Shown here one piece after another: positions 1-4,794 of a stretch of 5,951 nt of DNA. The stretch is taken from contig DIKU01000086.1 in assembly GCA_002424645.1 (NCBI GenBank), positions 1 to 5,951 of the forward strand, written 5' to 3'. The DNA comes from Pelobacter sp. UBA5610 (GTDB taxonomy: Bacteria; Desulfobacterota; Desulfuromonadia; Desulfuromonadales; Syntrophotaleaceae). How positions within the stretch are numbered: position 1 is the first letter of the stretch; every line of letters begins with the position of its first letter. A program made the position numbers and the translations under genes. The notes under the pieces are model-generated. The model was given only the letters and a program-made list of their open reading frames with translations. It ran no database searches and was not told where the DNA came from.

Positions 1-2
1 CC

Positions 3-266
3 CAGCACGGCGGCGTGGAGGCCCTGGTGGTCGAGCCGGAAAGGGTGACGAGCGCCGGCAGGACCGTCTGCGACCGCCCGGCGCTGGTCGCCTGGCCGCG
101 CGGGGTCTTCCACCGCATCACCTCGGGCGAGGCGGGCTCGGTCTCGCTCAATTTCGCGGTGCGCGGCCCCGAATGCGACATGAAGACGAATTTCAACATC
201 TACGACCTGGATACCGCCACGGGCGCGTTCACCCTGATACGGGAAGGCCACCTGGACCAATCCTAG
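3..266 (+). CDS. Cupin-like protein, C-terminal part (5' end outside window)
   Basis: The reading frame is open at the left edge and ends at TAG 264-266, giving 87 visible codons. An internal GTG at 15 would be an artificial start; the frame continues upstream of it without a stop (Q-H-G-G). The visible part contains a beta-rich stretch, ALVAWPRGVFHRI followed by SGEAGSVSLNFAVR, that looks like the second half of a cupin barrel with a conserved His in VFHR. The tail reads NFNIYDLDTATGAF and ends IREGHLDQS. Cupins are small metal-binding or ligand-binding barrels; no substrate can be deduced. Base composition is GC-rich with mostly G/C third positions, like the other flanking genes. The next gene on the right is convergent, so it is not an operon partner. 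The cupin assignment rests on this fragment only. Confidence 0.6.
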   Translation, partial: QHGGVEALVVEPERVTSAGRTVCDRPALVAWPRGVFHRITSGEAGSVSLNFAVRGPECDMKTNFNIYDLDTATGAFTLIREGHLDQS

Positions 267-309
267 TTCATGCGAGAATCGCTCCCGGCTTTGCCGCCAT
301 CGTGTGTTC

Positions 310-438
310 TCAGCCGGTCCTTCGTTTGCCAGATTTGCGGTTGCGACTCTTGCCCGCCTTGGCCAGGTCGATGGGCGCCCCTTTCAAATCAAATGTAATA
401 ATGTAAGACCAATGGCCCCATATACGAAGAAACAAATT
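310..438 (-). pseudogene. Coding-like C-terminal remnant of an unrecognised protein
   Basis: On the minus strand, a frame ending at TGA (310-312) reads ...NLFLRIWGHWSYII, then TFDLKGAPIDLAKAGKSRN, then a Lys/Arg-rich tail RKSGKRRTG. The mix of a hydrophobic beta-strand, an FDLKGAPIDLA turn and a basic tail looks like a genuine protein C-terminus rather than random translation. There is no convincing start codon or Shine-Dalgarno sequence upstream: the frame runs on to about 455 through AT-rich sequence, and only a TTG at 435-433 could serve. I do not recognise the family. It lies between two convergent genes and is most likely debris from a lost gene, or possibly a very short expressed protein. 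The rest of 267-496 shows nothing else coding. Confidence 0.3.
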
Positions 439-464
439 GTCATTTTTTATTTTTGAGACCCCGG

Positions 465-481
465 AGGCTTATTCCAAGCCT
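465..481. other. Short palindrome downstream of the TRIC gene
   Basis: AGGCTT (465-470) and AAGCCT (476-481) form a perfect 6-bp stem with a 5-base loop, 16 bases beyond the stop codon of the minus-strand TRIC gene. The position suits a 3' hairpin for that transcript. On the minus strand the stem is followed by CCGGGG and then an A-rich stretch rather than a T-run, so it does not meet the standard of an intrinsic terminator. Confidence 0.25.
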
Positions 482-496
482 TGAAATGGGGGCGGG

Positions 497-1105
497 CTAG
501 AGCGTCGGCAACCGCCAGCTCCGGGCATAAGCCAGCAGCCGCAGTCCCAGCCCGAACAGGAAGATCCCGCCCAGGACGGCGGGGTGCAGGTGCAGCAGCC
601 GATGGGCCAGGTAGACCAGGGACGCGGTCAGGATGGCTACCGTGCCGTAGAATTCGCTGCGCAGGAGGGCCGGCACCTCGTTGACCAGGGTGTCGCGGAC
701 GATGCCGCCGCCGACCGCCGTCAGGAAGCCCAGCAGCACCACGCCGAAGAAGCCCAGCCCCGCCTCCAGCCCGGTCAGGGCGCCGCTGATGCTGAAGGCG
801 GCCAGGCCGATGGCGTCGGCCAGCACGAAGAATCGCGAGCGCTCGATCTCGCCCCGGCGGTGCAGGCGCAGCAGGACAGCCAGGACGACCGTGCCCGATA
901 CCAGCAGGATCGGCGCCGGACCGCGCAGGGCGTTGGGGATGCGGCCGCAGATCACGTCCCGCACCAGCCCGCCCCCGAAGGCGGTCAGCATGGACACGAT
1001 GGCGATGCCGAGCAGGTCGAGCTTCTTGCGGCTGCCGACCAGGTAGCCGCTGAGGGCGAAGGATACGGTGCCGATCGCCTCGGCGATCACGAAGGGCGTA
1101 TTCAT
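497..1105 (-). CDS. TRIC/YicG-type (UPF0126) seven-helix membrane protein
   Basis: This encodes 202 residues, the usual length for bacterial UPF0126 proteins, the prokaryotic relatives of trimeric intracellular cation channels. The protein is almost entirely hydrophobic and is an internal duplication. The first half has EAIGTVSFALSG (residues 9-20) and GGGLVRD (44-50). The second half repeats these as DAIGLAAFSISG (97-108) and GGGIVRD (132-138). The glycine-rich GGG-x-VRD kink in each half is the family hallmark. A seventh helix (about 176-192) closes the fold. It is expected to sit in the inner membrane as a trimer conducting monovalent cations; the physiological role in bacteria is poorly defined. 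The start is ATG at 1105-1103, because GGGGAGA (1117-1111) lies 5 bases upstream; a longer open frame upstream enters the neighbouring repeat and is not protein-like. It stands alone, convergent with the cupin gene, and carries no visible defect. Confidence 0.9.
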   Translation of the reverse strand: MNTPFVIAEAIGTVSFALSGYLVGSRKKLDLLGIAIVSMLTAFGGGLVRDVICGRIPNALRGPAPILLVSGTVVLAVLLRLHRRGEIERSRFFVLADAIGLAAFSISGALTGLEAGLGFFGVVLLGFLTAVGGGIVRDTLVNEVPALLRSEFYGTVAILTASLVYLAHRLLHLHPAVLGGIFLFGLGLRLLAYARSWRLPTL

Positions 1106-1121
1106 GGCTGTCTCCCCGGGT

Positions 1122-1151
1122 ATTCTACAGGAGTTGTCCCCGGGCTGGCAA
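1122..1151 (-). promoter_or_regulatory. Candidate promoter of the TRIC gene
   Basis: Read on the minus strand, TTGCCA (1151-1146) and TAGAAT (1127-1122) are spaced by 18 bases and point at the TRIC gene. Each differs from the sigma-70 consensus by one or two positions. The -10 box is only 16 bases from the ATG, so the leader would be very short and the Shine-Dalgarno would lie close to the transcript 5' end. A competing -10-like TATAAT (1181-1176) lies inside the adjacent repeat arm. Confidence 0.35.
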
Positions 1152-1160
1152 CAGGCAAAT

Positions 1161-1183
1161 GAGGGACGGTACTCGATTATATG
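1161..1183 (+). repeat. Left terminal inverted repeat, GGGACGGT family
   Basis: This arm starts GAGGGACGGTACT and ends GATTATATG. It pairs with 1482-1504 with four mismatches. The arm contains TATAAT on the minus strand, directed toward the TRIC gene. Confidence 0.6.
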
Positions 1184-1298
1184 CACAAATCATGATCTGT
1201 TCTTTTTTTTCACAGCGATACATCGATCTATGCGAGTGCATCCTGACGCCGAAGAACTCCGGCAGCCTGGCAATCTCCTGATAGTTAAGTCCCCGCGG

Positions 1299-1457
1299 TC
1301 ATTCAGCTGCAGCAGTGGTTGAAGCTGCAACTTGGTTCCGCCAAGACACTTGGAAAAATTCTTTGTCACTGCTCCTGGCAAGTATGCGTTCCCCTCCGTG
1401 TCTGCGGTTCACGCAATGATGGCATGCTCCTTCGGAGGTCAACCTCGCTCTTCTCAT
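1299..1457 (-). pseudogene. Remnant of an IS200-like / REP-associated Y1 transposase (N-terminus)
   Basis: From ATG 1457-1455 the minus strand reads MRRARLTSEGACHHCVNRRH, then GGERILARSSDKEFFQ. The pattern x-H-H-C-V-N-R-x-x-GGER-(I/L)-L-x(5)-KE-FF matches my recollection of the start of Y1_Tnp-superfamily REP transposases (YHCVSRVVGGERLL...KE-FR). After FFQ the similarity fades and the frame stops at TGA 1301-1299. Past the stop, the same frame continues with a segment containing ARLPEFFGVRMHS (about 1268-1230), which may be the displaced next piece (normally about FxGVRVLTY). The catalytic HxH and Tyr motifs are absent, so it is inactive. A full transposase of this type has about 200-300 residues. 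It lies inside the inverted-repeat element, which supports the assignment. No Shine-Dalgarno was identified. Confidence 0.5.
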
Positions 1458-1481
1458 GAATGCAGTCGAAAATTCTAAAAA

Positions 1482-1504
1482 CATATAAACAAGCACTGTC
1501 CCTC
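1482..1504 (-). repeat. Right terminal inverted repeat, GGGACGGT family
   Basis: On the plus strand it starts CATATAAACAAGC and ends CTGTCCCTC. It is the inverted partner of 1161-1183 and also closely matches the inverted form of 4260-4282. Confidence 0.6.
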
Positions 1505-1518
1505 AAAGTCCGACGGCA

Positions 1519-1559
1519 GGCACCAGTTTTGCATTTGTAACAATGCAAGACCTGGTGCC
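1519..1559. repeat. Strong 16/17-bp hairpin
   Basis: The left arm GGCACCAGTTTTGCAT (1519-1534) pairs with ATGCAAGACCTGGTGCC (1543-1559) with one bulged and one mismatched base. The apex can extend by one more pair (GCATT/AATGC), leaving the loop TGTAAC. This hairpin is distinct in sequence from the GGGACGGT family. It lies exactly between the right end of the 344-bp element and the broken end of the VWA gene shard. A T-rich stretch follows on the plus strand, but no plus-strand gene ends nearby, so I do not call it a terminator. Confidence 0.6.
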
Positions 1560-1570
1560 GAGGTTCTTTT

Positions 1571-1644
1571 TTGAAGCCGCCGATGGTGTCGTCGCGGATC
1601 TCCTCCATGGAGCCGGTGCGGTCAAGGATCACGGAAATGTGGGT
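1571..1644 (-). pseudogene. 24-codon shard of a VWA-domain protein (MIDAS end)
   Basis: The minus strand from 1644 reads THISVILDRTGS, then MEEIRDDTIGGF. This is the typical beginning of a von Willebrand factor A domain: a hydrophobic strand followed by the metal-ion-dependent adhesion motif D-x-T-G-S, then the start of helix 1 with DDTIGGFN. VWA domains bind a divalent metal through that motif and mediate protein contacts. The match stops after GGF at about 1571, where the sequence becomes AAAAAAGAACC and then the 1519-1559 hairpin. On the other side, no start codon is in frame just before THIS. Both ends are broken, so this is a gene fragment, not a functional gene. GC-rich codon usage contrasts with the AT-rich DNA immediately beside it (1650-1750). 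Confidence 0.65.
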
Positions 1645-1771
1645 GTAAGCATTTTTGATGGGTTTTTTCTTTTTTCCATATCATTATTCTATAATCATTA
1701 CCCTATCATTCCATGACATTGAAGATTTTATCTTTTTTCCTGATTTAGTGAATGAGAGTTGCAGCGGCGCG

Positions 1772-1801
1772 CAAAGTCACAAAGTCAAGCACCGTCCCCA
1801 A
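1772..1801 (+). repeat. 30-bp repeat unit, copy A (identical to 4731-4760)
   Basis: The unit is a tandem octamer CAAAGTCA x2 (1772-1787) followed by AGCACCGTCCCCAA. All 30 bases match 4731-4760, and 27 of 30 match 4671-4700. Its right half is the complement of the GGGACGGTGCTT ends of the inverted-repeat elements. The flanks of copy A and copy C do not match, so the unit itself is the repeated object. Confidence 0.8.
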
Positions 1802-2029
1802 TTACCCAAGTCAATACCCAGAACGTTGTGTTTTCATTGGTTGCTAGAAGGCAAAAACTCTGGATTATCTTTTAGGAAGGCCTGTTGACTTAATAATCAA
1901 TTATCACTGATCAAAAATATTCCAAATTATAAATGATAACTATTTATGTGACTTTTTGTGTCTTGATTCGCCTTGCAGTTAGGCAATTTATAAGGGAATG
2001 ATGAAAAATGTGACCTTTCACCAGAATGG

Positions 2030-2060
2030 TTGAATTGATGATTAGATGAATACATATAAT
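2030..2060 (+). promoter_or_regulatory. Candidate promoter of the two-gene cassette
   Basis: A perfect -10 box TATAAT (2055-2060) is preceded by TTGAAT (2030-2035) as a -35-like box. The spacing of 19 bases is longer than the ideal 17. Transcription from about 2067 would leave a leader of about 125 bases before the first gene. In such AT-rich DNA, chance matches are frequent. Confidence 0.3.
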
Positions 2061-2084
2061 TGTTGAGAAAGATGATGGAGGGGA

Positions 2085-2105
2085 GGCCTTTTTGTTGATA
2101 AGGCC
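2085..2105 (+). other. Small hairpin in the putative 5' leader
   Basis: GGCCTT (2085-2090) and AAGGCC (2100-2105) form a 6-bp stem with a 9-base loop, about 85 bases upstream of the first cassette gene. If the promoter at 2030-2060 is used, the hairpin lies within the untranslated leader. It matches no riboswitch class I know. Confidence 0.25.
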
Positions 2106-2191
2106 GTGTTTTCAAGGAAGCTTGCGATGAAAGGATTATTAAAGCAGGATTAATTAAGGACAGATATTTAATATGCGGGGAGGAGGGGAAA

Positions 2192-2983
2192 ATGAAAAAT
2201 AGACCATTTTTAGAATTTCCATTGTTTGCAAAAATGGCTGTGTTCCTTGCTCTGATCTTATGGAGTGGACATGTCCTGGCTAAGGCGCGTTTTGGAACCG
2301 CCGGTCAAAAAGAGTTTCAGAGCGGTTGGGTCTCGACCATCAATTATGCCTGGAACCACTGTAGCTGGTTTAACAACGAACTGGACGACACTGACACAAA
2401 AGTTTTTTATTACAACTTGCATGGGGCAAAGTGGTGGTGGGAAGAGGGCGGAGATCAGCTGACCCTCGACAATGTGAATTTGTTCTATGCCATCACCCAT
2501 GGAGGGGCATGGACGGATCGTTCGGTGTGGGCTATGTGGGATCAATTCCAACATGCAGAATCAGCAAGCATGCGCCTGGGCGATGAATCATACGGGCTGA
2601 GCATACTGGCGACGTACTGCTGCCAAACCTTGAAATTCAATGACGGCAGGATGTGGACACGGATGGGGCGAATTTTCAGGGGAGGGCTGCGCATCGCGGT
2701 TGGCAGCCATGACACCCTAAACGACGGGTACACCACGGACGAAGTGGGAGAGGATTTTGCCGACAACCTCCAGAAACGCAACACCATAAAGTGGTCCTGG
2801 AAAGACGCGGTTTCCGATTGGTACGCCTCACAGGACGCTACGGTGATGTCTGTGGGCAGGGATAAGACGGATGCTGAATACAGGCGTGATACGATGAAAT
2901 GGCAGAATTACATTTCGGGCTATCCGCGCTTGAGGGACAATCAAATAGGCTACTATTGTTATTGGTATTGGAGCAACCTGTAA
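2192..2983 (+). CDS. Secreted DUF6345-like protein with clan CD peptidase-like motifs
   Basis: This encodes 263 residues. ATG 2192 follows a strong Shine-Dalgarno, GGGGAGGAGGGG (2177-2188). Residues 1-30 form a signal peptide with a basic start, a hydrophobic core MAVFLALILW and cleavage probably after VLA30. The mature protein is rich in Trp and Tyr. Motifs in order: VFYYNLHGAKWWW (71-83); LFYAITHGG (97-105, His103 after a hydrophobic strand); LSILATYCCQTL (136-147, Cys143/Cys144 after a strand); FRGGLRIAVGSHDT (162-175); EDFADNLQ (187-194); IKWSWKDAVSDWY (199-211). A His-Gly, then a strand ending in Cys, then a Gly-Leu-Arg strand and an amphipathic Ala helix is the order seen in caspase, gingipain and CHAT peptidases. 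DUF6345-type proteins look alike, from memory. Function is otherwise unknown; it could be a non-peptidase of the same fold. It is the first gene of a likely operon. Confidence 0.65.
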   Translation: MKNRPFLEFPLFAKMAVFLALILWSGHVLAKARFGTAGQKEFQSGWVSTINYAWNHCSWFNNELDDTDTKVFYYNLHGAKWWWEEGGDQLTLDNVNLFYAITHGGAWTDRSVWAMWDQFQHAESASMRLGDESYGLSILATYCCQTLKFNDGRMWTRMGRIFRGGLRIAVGSHDTLNDGYTTDEVGEDFADNLQKRNTIKWSWKDAVSDWYASQDATVMSVGRDKTDAEYRRDTMKWQNYISGYPRLRDNQIGYYCYWYWSNL

Positions 2984-3037
2984 GTCGCATGAAAAATGAA
3001 GCGGTTCACGCGATGTGAATCTTTTATGGAGGAGAGA

Positions 3038-4126
3038 ATGAATGAACTGAATGTCAGAAAAGTCCCATTGCAAAAAATGGTGGCTTTAATAATTTTTACG
3101 TTTGCCATCTTCTCAGTTGTTTACGCGGAGGACTTCGACTTCCGCAAAAAATCGGAGAAACGATCTGTCGAGGAAGGTCTGGGGCAAGCCCAAATCCCAC
3201 TCCTACAGCGTATGCCCGGAATAGCAAGGAAATCGATGGCAACAATGCTCCTCAAGCGTTTTCAAAATACTCGTGATGCCATCACTACCAGTGGCGCAGC
3301 CAAAAAGCAGAAAAAAGGCAATCGCCTTTCGTACGTCGGAGATGGCTGGTACCTGGATGTGAACGGGGATGGCACCAATGTTCGCTACCGCAATTTCAAA
3401 TATCTCGACAGCAAACCTGAACTTGCCTGGCCGGTATCCATGCGCCTTTCCAATGATCGGCTGGAAAAATTGGGCAGGGAATTCATAAAGAAAAATCTGT
3501 CAGAATACGTTGTGCTCGGTACCAATGAGGAGCTTGTTCCTTTCTTCACCGAACACGCCATCAGTGGCGGTGGGCCAGCCAGGGAAGGCGCCCCGATGGA
3601 CGAAGAGAGGGTTCATGCAGGCATCATTGTGTTCACCCGGGCCATAAACAAGGTCAACGTAATTGGCGCCGGGTCGAAAGTGGCGATAATCTTCAATAAT
3701 GAAGGGGAGGCCGTGGGTTTCGATTTCGATTGGCCTCGGTACAGTCCGACAGGCAGGCTCCAGATGGTACTCCCCGTAGCGGCCATAAAGGAACGCGCAA
3801 ACAGACTCGCCACTAAAGACATCCAGTCCCTGGACGTAAAAATGAATCGATTTGAATGTGGCTACTATGATGCCGGGATGCTGAGACGTGATCTCAGGGC
3901 GGTTGTTCAGGCCGGATGCGCCATCCACTACTCTGAAAAGAAAATCATTGACCAGAGTGTTTACAAGCAAGATCCAAACTCGGGGCATGTCATGTCCGCC
4001 TATGTCGATTTTATCCCGATCGGAGAGACGGTAGAACAGGATAGGAAATGGGTGCAGGCAATGAGGATGTTGAATCAAACACCCGCTATTATTGCGGAAC
4101 CGAAAGACGGACCCAAGTCGAAGTAA
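3038..4126 (+). CDS. Exported protein with PepSY/FTP-propeptide-like middle region
   Basis: This encodes 362 residues from ATG 3038, chosen because GGAGGAGA (3028-3035) precedes it. Upstream in-frame ATGs at 2996 and 3026 would add a tail that breaks the signal-peptide shape. Residues 1-30 are a signal peptide: MNELNVRKVPLQK, a hydrophobic core VALIIFTFAIFSVV, and cleavage probably after VYA30. Then come a charged segment (31-95), a strand pair around GDGWYLDVNGDG (101-112), and a helix RLEKLGREFIKKNL (141-154). INKVNVIGAGSKVAIIFN (203-220) with NEGEAVGFDFDW (221-232) resembles the strand-turn-strand of PepSY/FTP propeptide repeats. CGYYDAG follows at 274-280. Only two cysteines (274, 294) remain, and no catalytic signature is visible. 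I do not recognise the family. It starts 54 bases after the preceding gene in the same direction, suggesting co-expression, perhaps as propeptide, chaperone or inhibitor of that product (inference). Confidence 0.7.
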   Translation: MNELNVRKVPLQKMVALIIFTFAIFSVVYAEDFDFRKKSEKRSVEEGLGQAQIPLLQRMPGIARKSMATMLLKRFQNTRDAITTSGAAKKQKKGNRLSYVGDGWYLDVNGDGTNVRYRNFKYLDSKPELAWPVSMRLSNDRLEKLGREFIKKNLSEYVVLGTNEELVPFFTEHAISGGGPAREGAPMDEERVHAGIIVFTRAINKVNVIGAGSKVAIIFNNEGEAVGFDFDWPRYSPTGRLQMVLPVAAIKERANRLATKDIQSLDVKMNRFECGYYDAGMLRRDLRAVVQAGCAIHYSEKKIIDQSVYKQDPNSGHVMSAYVDFIPIGETVEQDRKWVQAMRMLNQTPAIIAEPKDGPKSK

Positions 4127-4261
4127 GCCCAAGCTGCTTAGAAGATTGTTGCGCTGAATTTTCCCGAAAAACCGGAGAAATGAAAGCGGGAGAATCAGCG
4201 ATGCGAAGATTATTGCTTTTTTTGCCGAAAGAGAGATCAAAGTGGAGCTGGGAGTCCTTGA

Positions 4262-4409
4262 GGGACGGTGCTTGTTGGTATGCAATCAGGATATTTGAAG
4301 TGATTGTTTGACCGAGTTCGCCAGCATTAGGATGAACTCACTGGGGTCGATGCAACGGCATGAAAGGAATGCGAAAGAATGAGTTGTGCAAGAAAACAAG
4401 CACCGTCCC
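4262..4409. mobile_element. 148-bp MITE-like element with perfect 15-bp terminal inverted repeats
   Basis: The left end GGGACGGTGCTTGTT (4262-4276) and the right end AACAAGCACCGTCCC (4395-4409) are exact inverted complements. The 118-base interior encodes nothing credible. The left end continues TATGCA at 4279-4284, echoing the TATATG of the 344-bp element, so the two are members of one family with different interiors. It is too short to move by itself and is best read as a non-autonomous derivative of a REP/Y1-type element. It lies 135 bases beyond the stop codon of the second cassette gene. Confidence 0.7.
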
Positions 4410-4478
4410 CAAACGACCGCTGCTCTCAGAACGATGGGGCGGTCAAATCAAAGCCATGGGGCTGGCTAACAGGAAACT

Positions 4479-4561
4479 AGGGACGGCTTGTGAAAACATG
4501 AAAATGATCACAAGCTCAACTCAAAAATAAAAACAAATTCACATGTTCACAATCCGTCCCT
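4479..4561. mobile_element. 83-bp palindromic element ending in GGGACGG
   Basis: The left arm AGGGACGGCTTGTGAAAACATG (4479-4500) is matched in inverted form by 4541-4561 (ACATGTTCACAA then TCCGTCCCT), with one mismatch and a two-base gap. The interior is A-rich. A second, competing stem exists inside: CTTGTGA (4487-4493) with TCACAAG (4508-4514). The outer heptamer is shared with the other elements of the window, but the inner sequence differs (CTTGTGA instead of TGCTTGTT). Confidence 0.6.
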
Positions 4562-4670
4562 GAACTTTAAAATGGAAATTATCCGGGGAGCCGGGAAAAT
4601 TTACTTATAAATGACAAAACGAATTCTCAATATTTAATTTTGTGACATGACTCTAGAGACTCCCTTTCGC

Positions 4671-4700
4671 CAAAGTAACAAAGTCAAGAACCGTCCCGAA
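4671..4700 (+). repeat. 30-bp repeat unit, copy B (27/30 to copies A and C)
   Basis: It has the same layout as 1772-1801, with three substitutions: CAAAGTAA replaces the first octamer, AGAACCG replaces AGCACCG, and a G replaces the last C of the CCCC run. It lies 30 bases before copy C, in the same orientation. Confidence 0.75.
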
Positions 4701-4730
4701 TTCCCTCTTGGCTTCCGTCCCCATTCTTTC

Positions 4731-4760
4731 CAAAGTCACAAAGTCAAGCACCGTCCCCAA
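4731..4760 (+). repeat. 30-bp repeat unit, copy C (identical to 1772-1801)
   Basis: It comprises the tandem octamer CAAAGTCA x2 followed by AGCACCGTCCCCAA. It matches copy A over all 30 bases and lies 35 bases before the stop codon of the convergent beta-lactamase-family gene. Confidence 0.8.
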
Positions 4761-4774
4761 ATCATCCCCAAAGG

Positions 4775-4790
4775 TTCAATATTCAATATT
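4775..4790 (+). repeat. Short tandem TTCAATA repeat
   Basis: The heptamer TTCAATA occurs twice head to tail (4775-4788), followed by the start of a third unit. It lies directly beyond the stop of the right-hand gene and is probably simple-sequence slippage. Confidence 0.5.
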
Positions 4791-4794
4791 CAAG

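Larger units (their letters stand above)
1161..1504. mobile_element. 344-bp element with 23-bp imperfect terminal inverted repeats
   Basis: The left arm 1161-1183 begins GAGGGACGGT and ends TTATATG. The right arm 1482-1504, read on the minus strand, begins GAGGGACAGT and ends TTATATG. They match at 19 of 23 positions. The same GGGACGGT/GCTTG core forms the ends of the elements at 4262-4409 and 4479-4561 and the 30-bp units at 1772, 4671 and 4731. The interior carries, on the minus strand, what looks like the N-terminus of an IS200-like transposase. I read this as a decayed copy of a REP-associated (RAYT-type) transposon. Its left end sits 55 bases upstream of the TRIC start codon. I see no clear target duplication, as expected for Y1-type elements. 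Confidence 0.6.
1802..2191. other. AT-rich intergenic/leader region before the two-gene cassette
   Basis: No coding region is supported here. The stretch is very AT-rich (especially 1885-1970), with many stops in all frames. It holds one weak promoter candidate and a small hairpin near the cassette start, both listed separately. The 1655-1770 stretch on the other side of the 30-bp repeat is similar, T-rich on the plus strand, and also without a supported gene. Confidence 0.5.

Noticed and set aside
584..1162. Long plus-strand open frame opposite the TRIC gene
   Set aside because: It is the antisense shadow of a well-supported membrane protein gene. Its translation is low-complexity Gln/Ala/Asp with no domain.
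1519..1575. Hairpin plus T-run as an intrinsic terminator
   Set aside because: The T-run is several bases from the stem and no plus-strand gene ends upstream. The hairpin is better explained as a palindromic repeat at a breakpoint.
4201..4230. Terminator for the cassette at the T-run GCTTTTTTTGCC
   Set aside because: I could find only a weak 5-bp stem before the T-run, which is not enough to call a terminator.
3500..4285. Minus-strand open frame opposite the second cassette gene
   Set aside because: It shows no recognisable domain, signal or ribosome-binding site, and it overlaps a gene with a clear signal peptide and Shine-Dalgarno sequence.
4201..4311. Possible small protein starting at ATG 4201
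   Set aside because: The frame runs into the inverted repeat at 4262, the upstream sequence has only a weak purine stretch, and the translation has no protein-like features.
4671..4760. CRISPR-like unit: 30-bp repeat, 30-bp spacer, 30-bp repeat
   Set aside because: Only two adjacent units exist, and they differ at three positions. The same unit stands alone at 1772, and its core matches the ends of the inverted-repeat elements. No cas gene is present.
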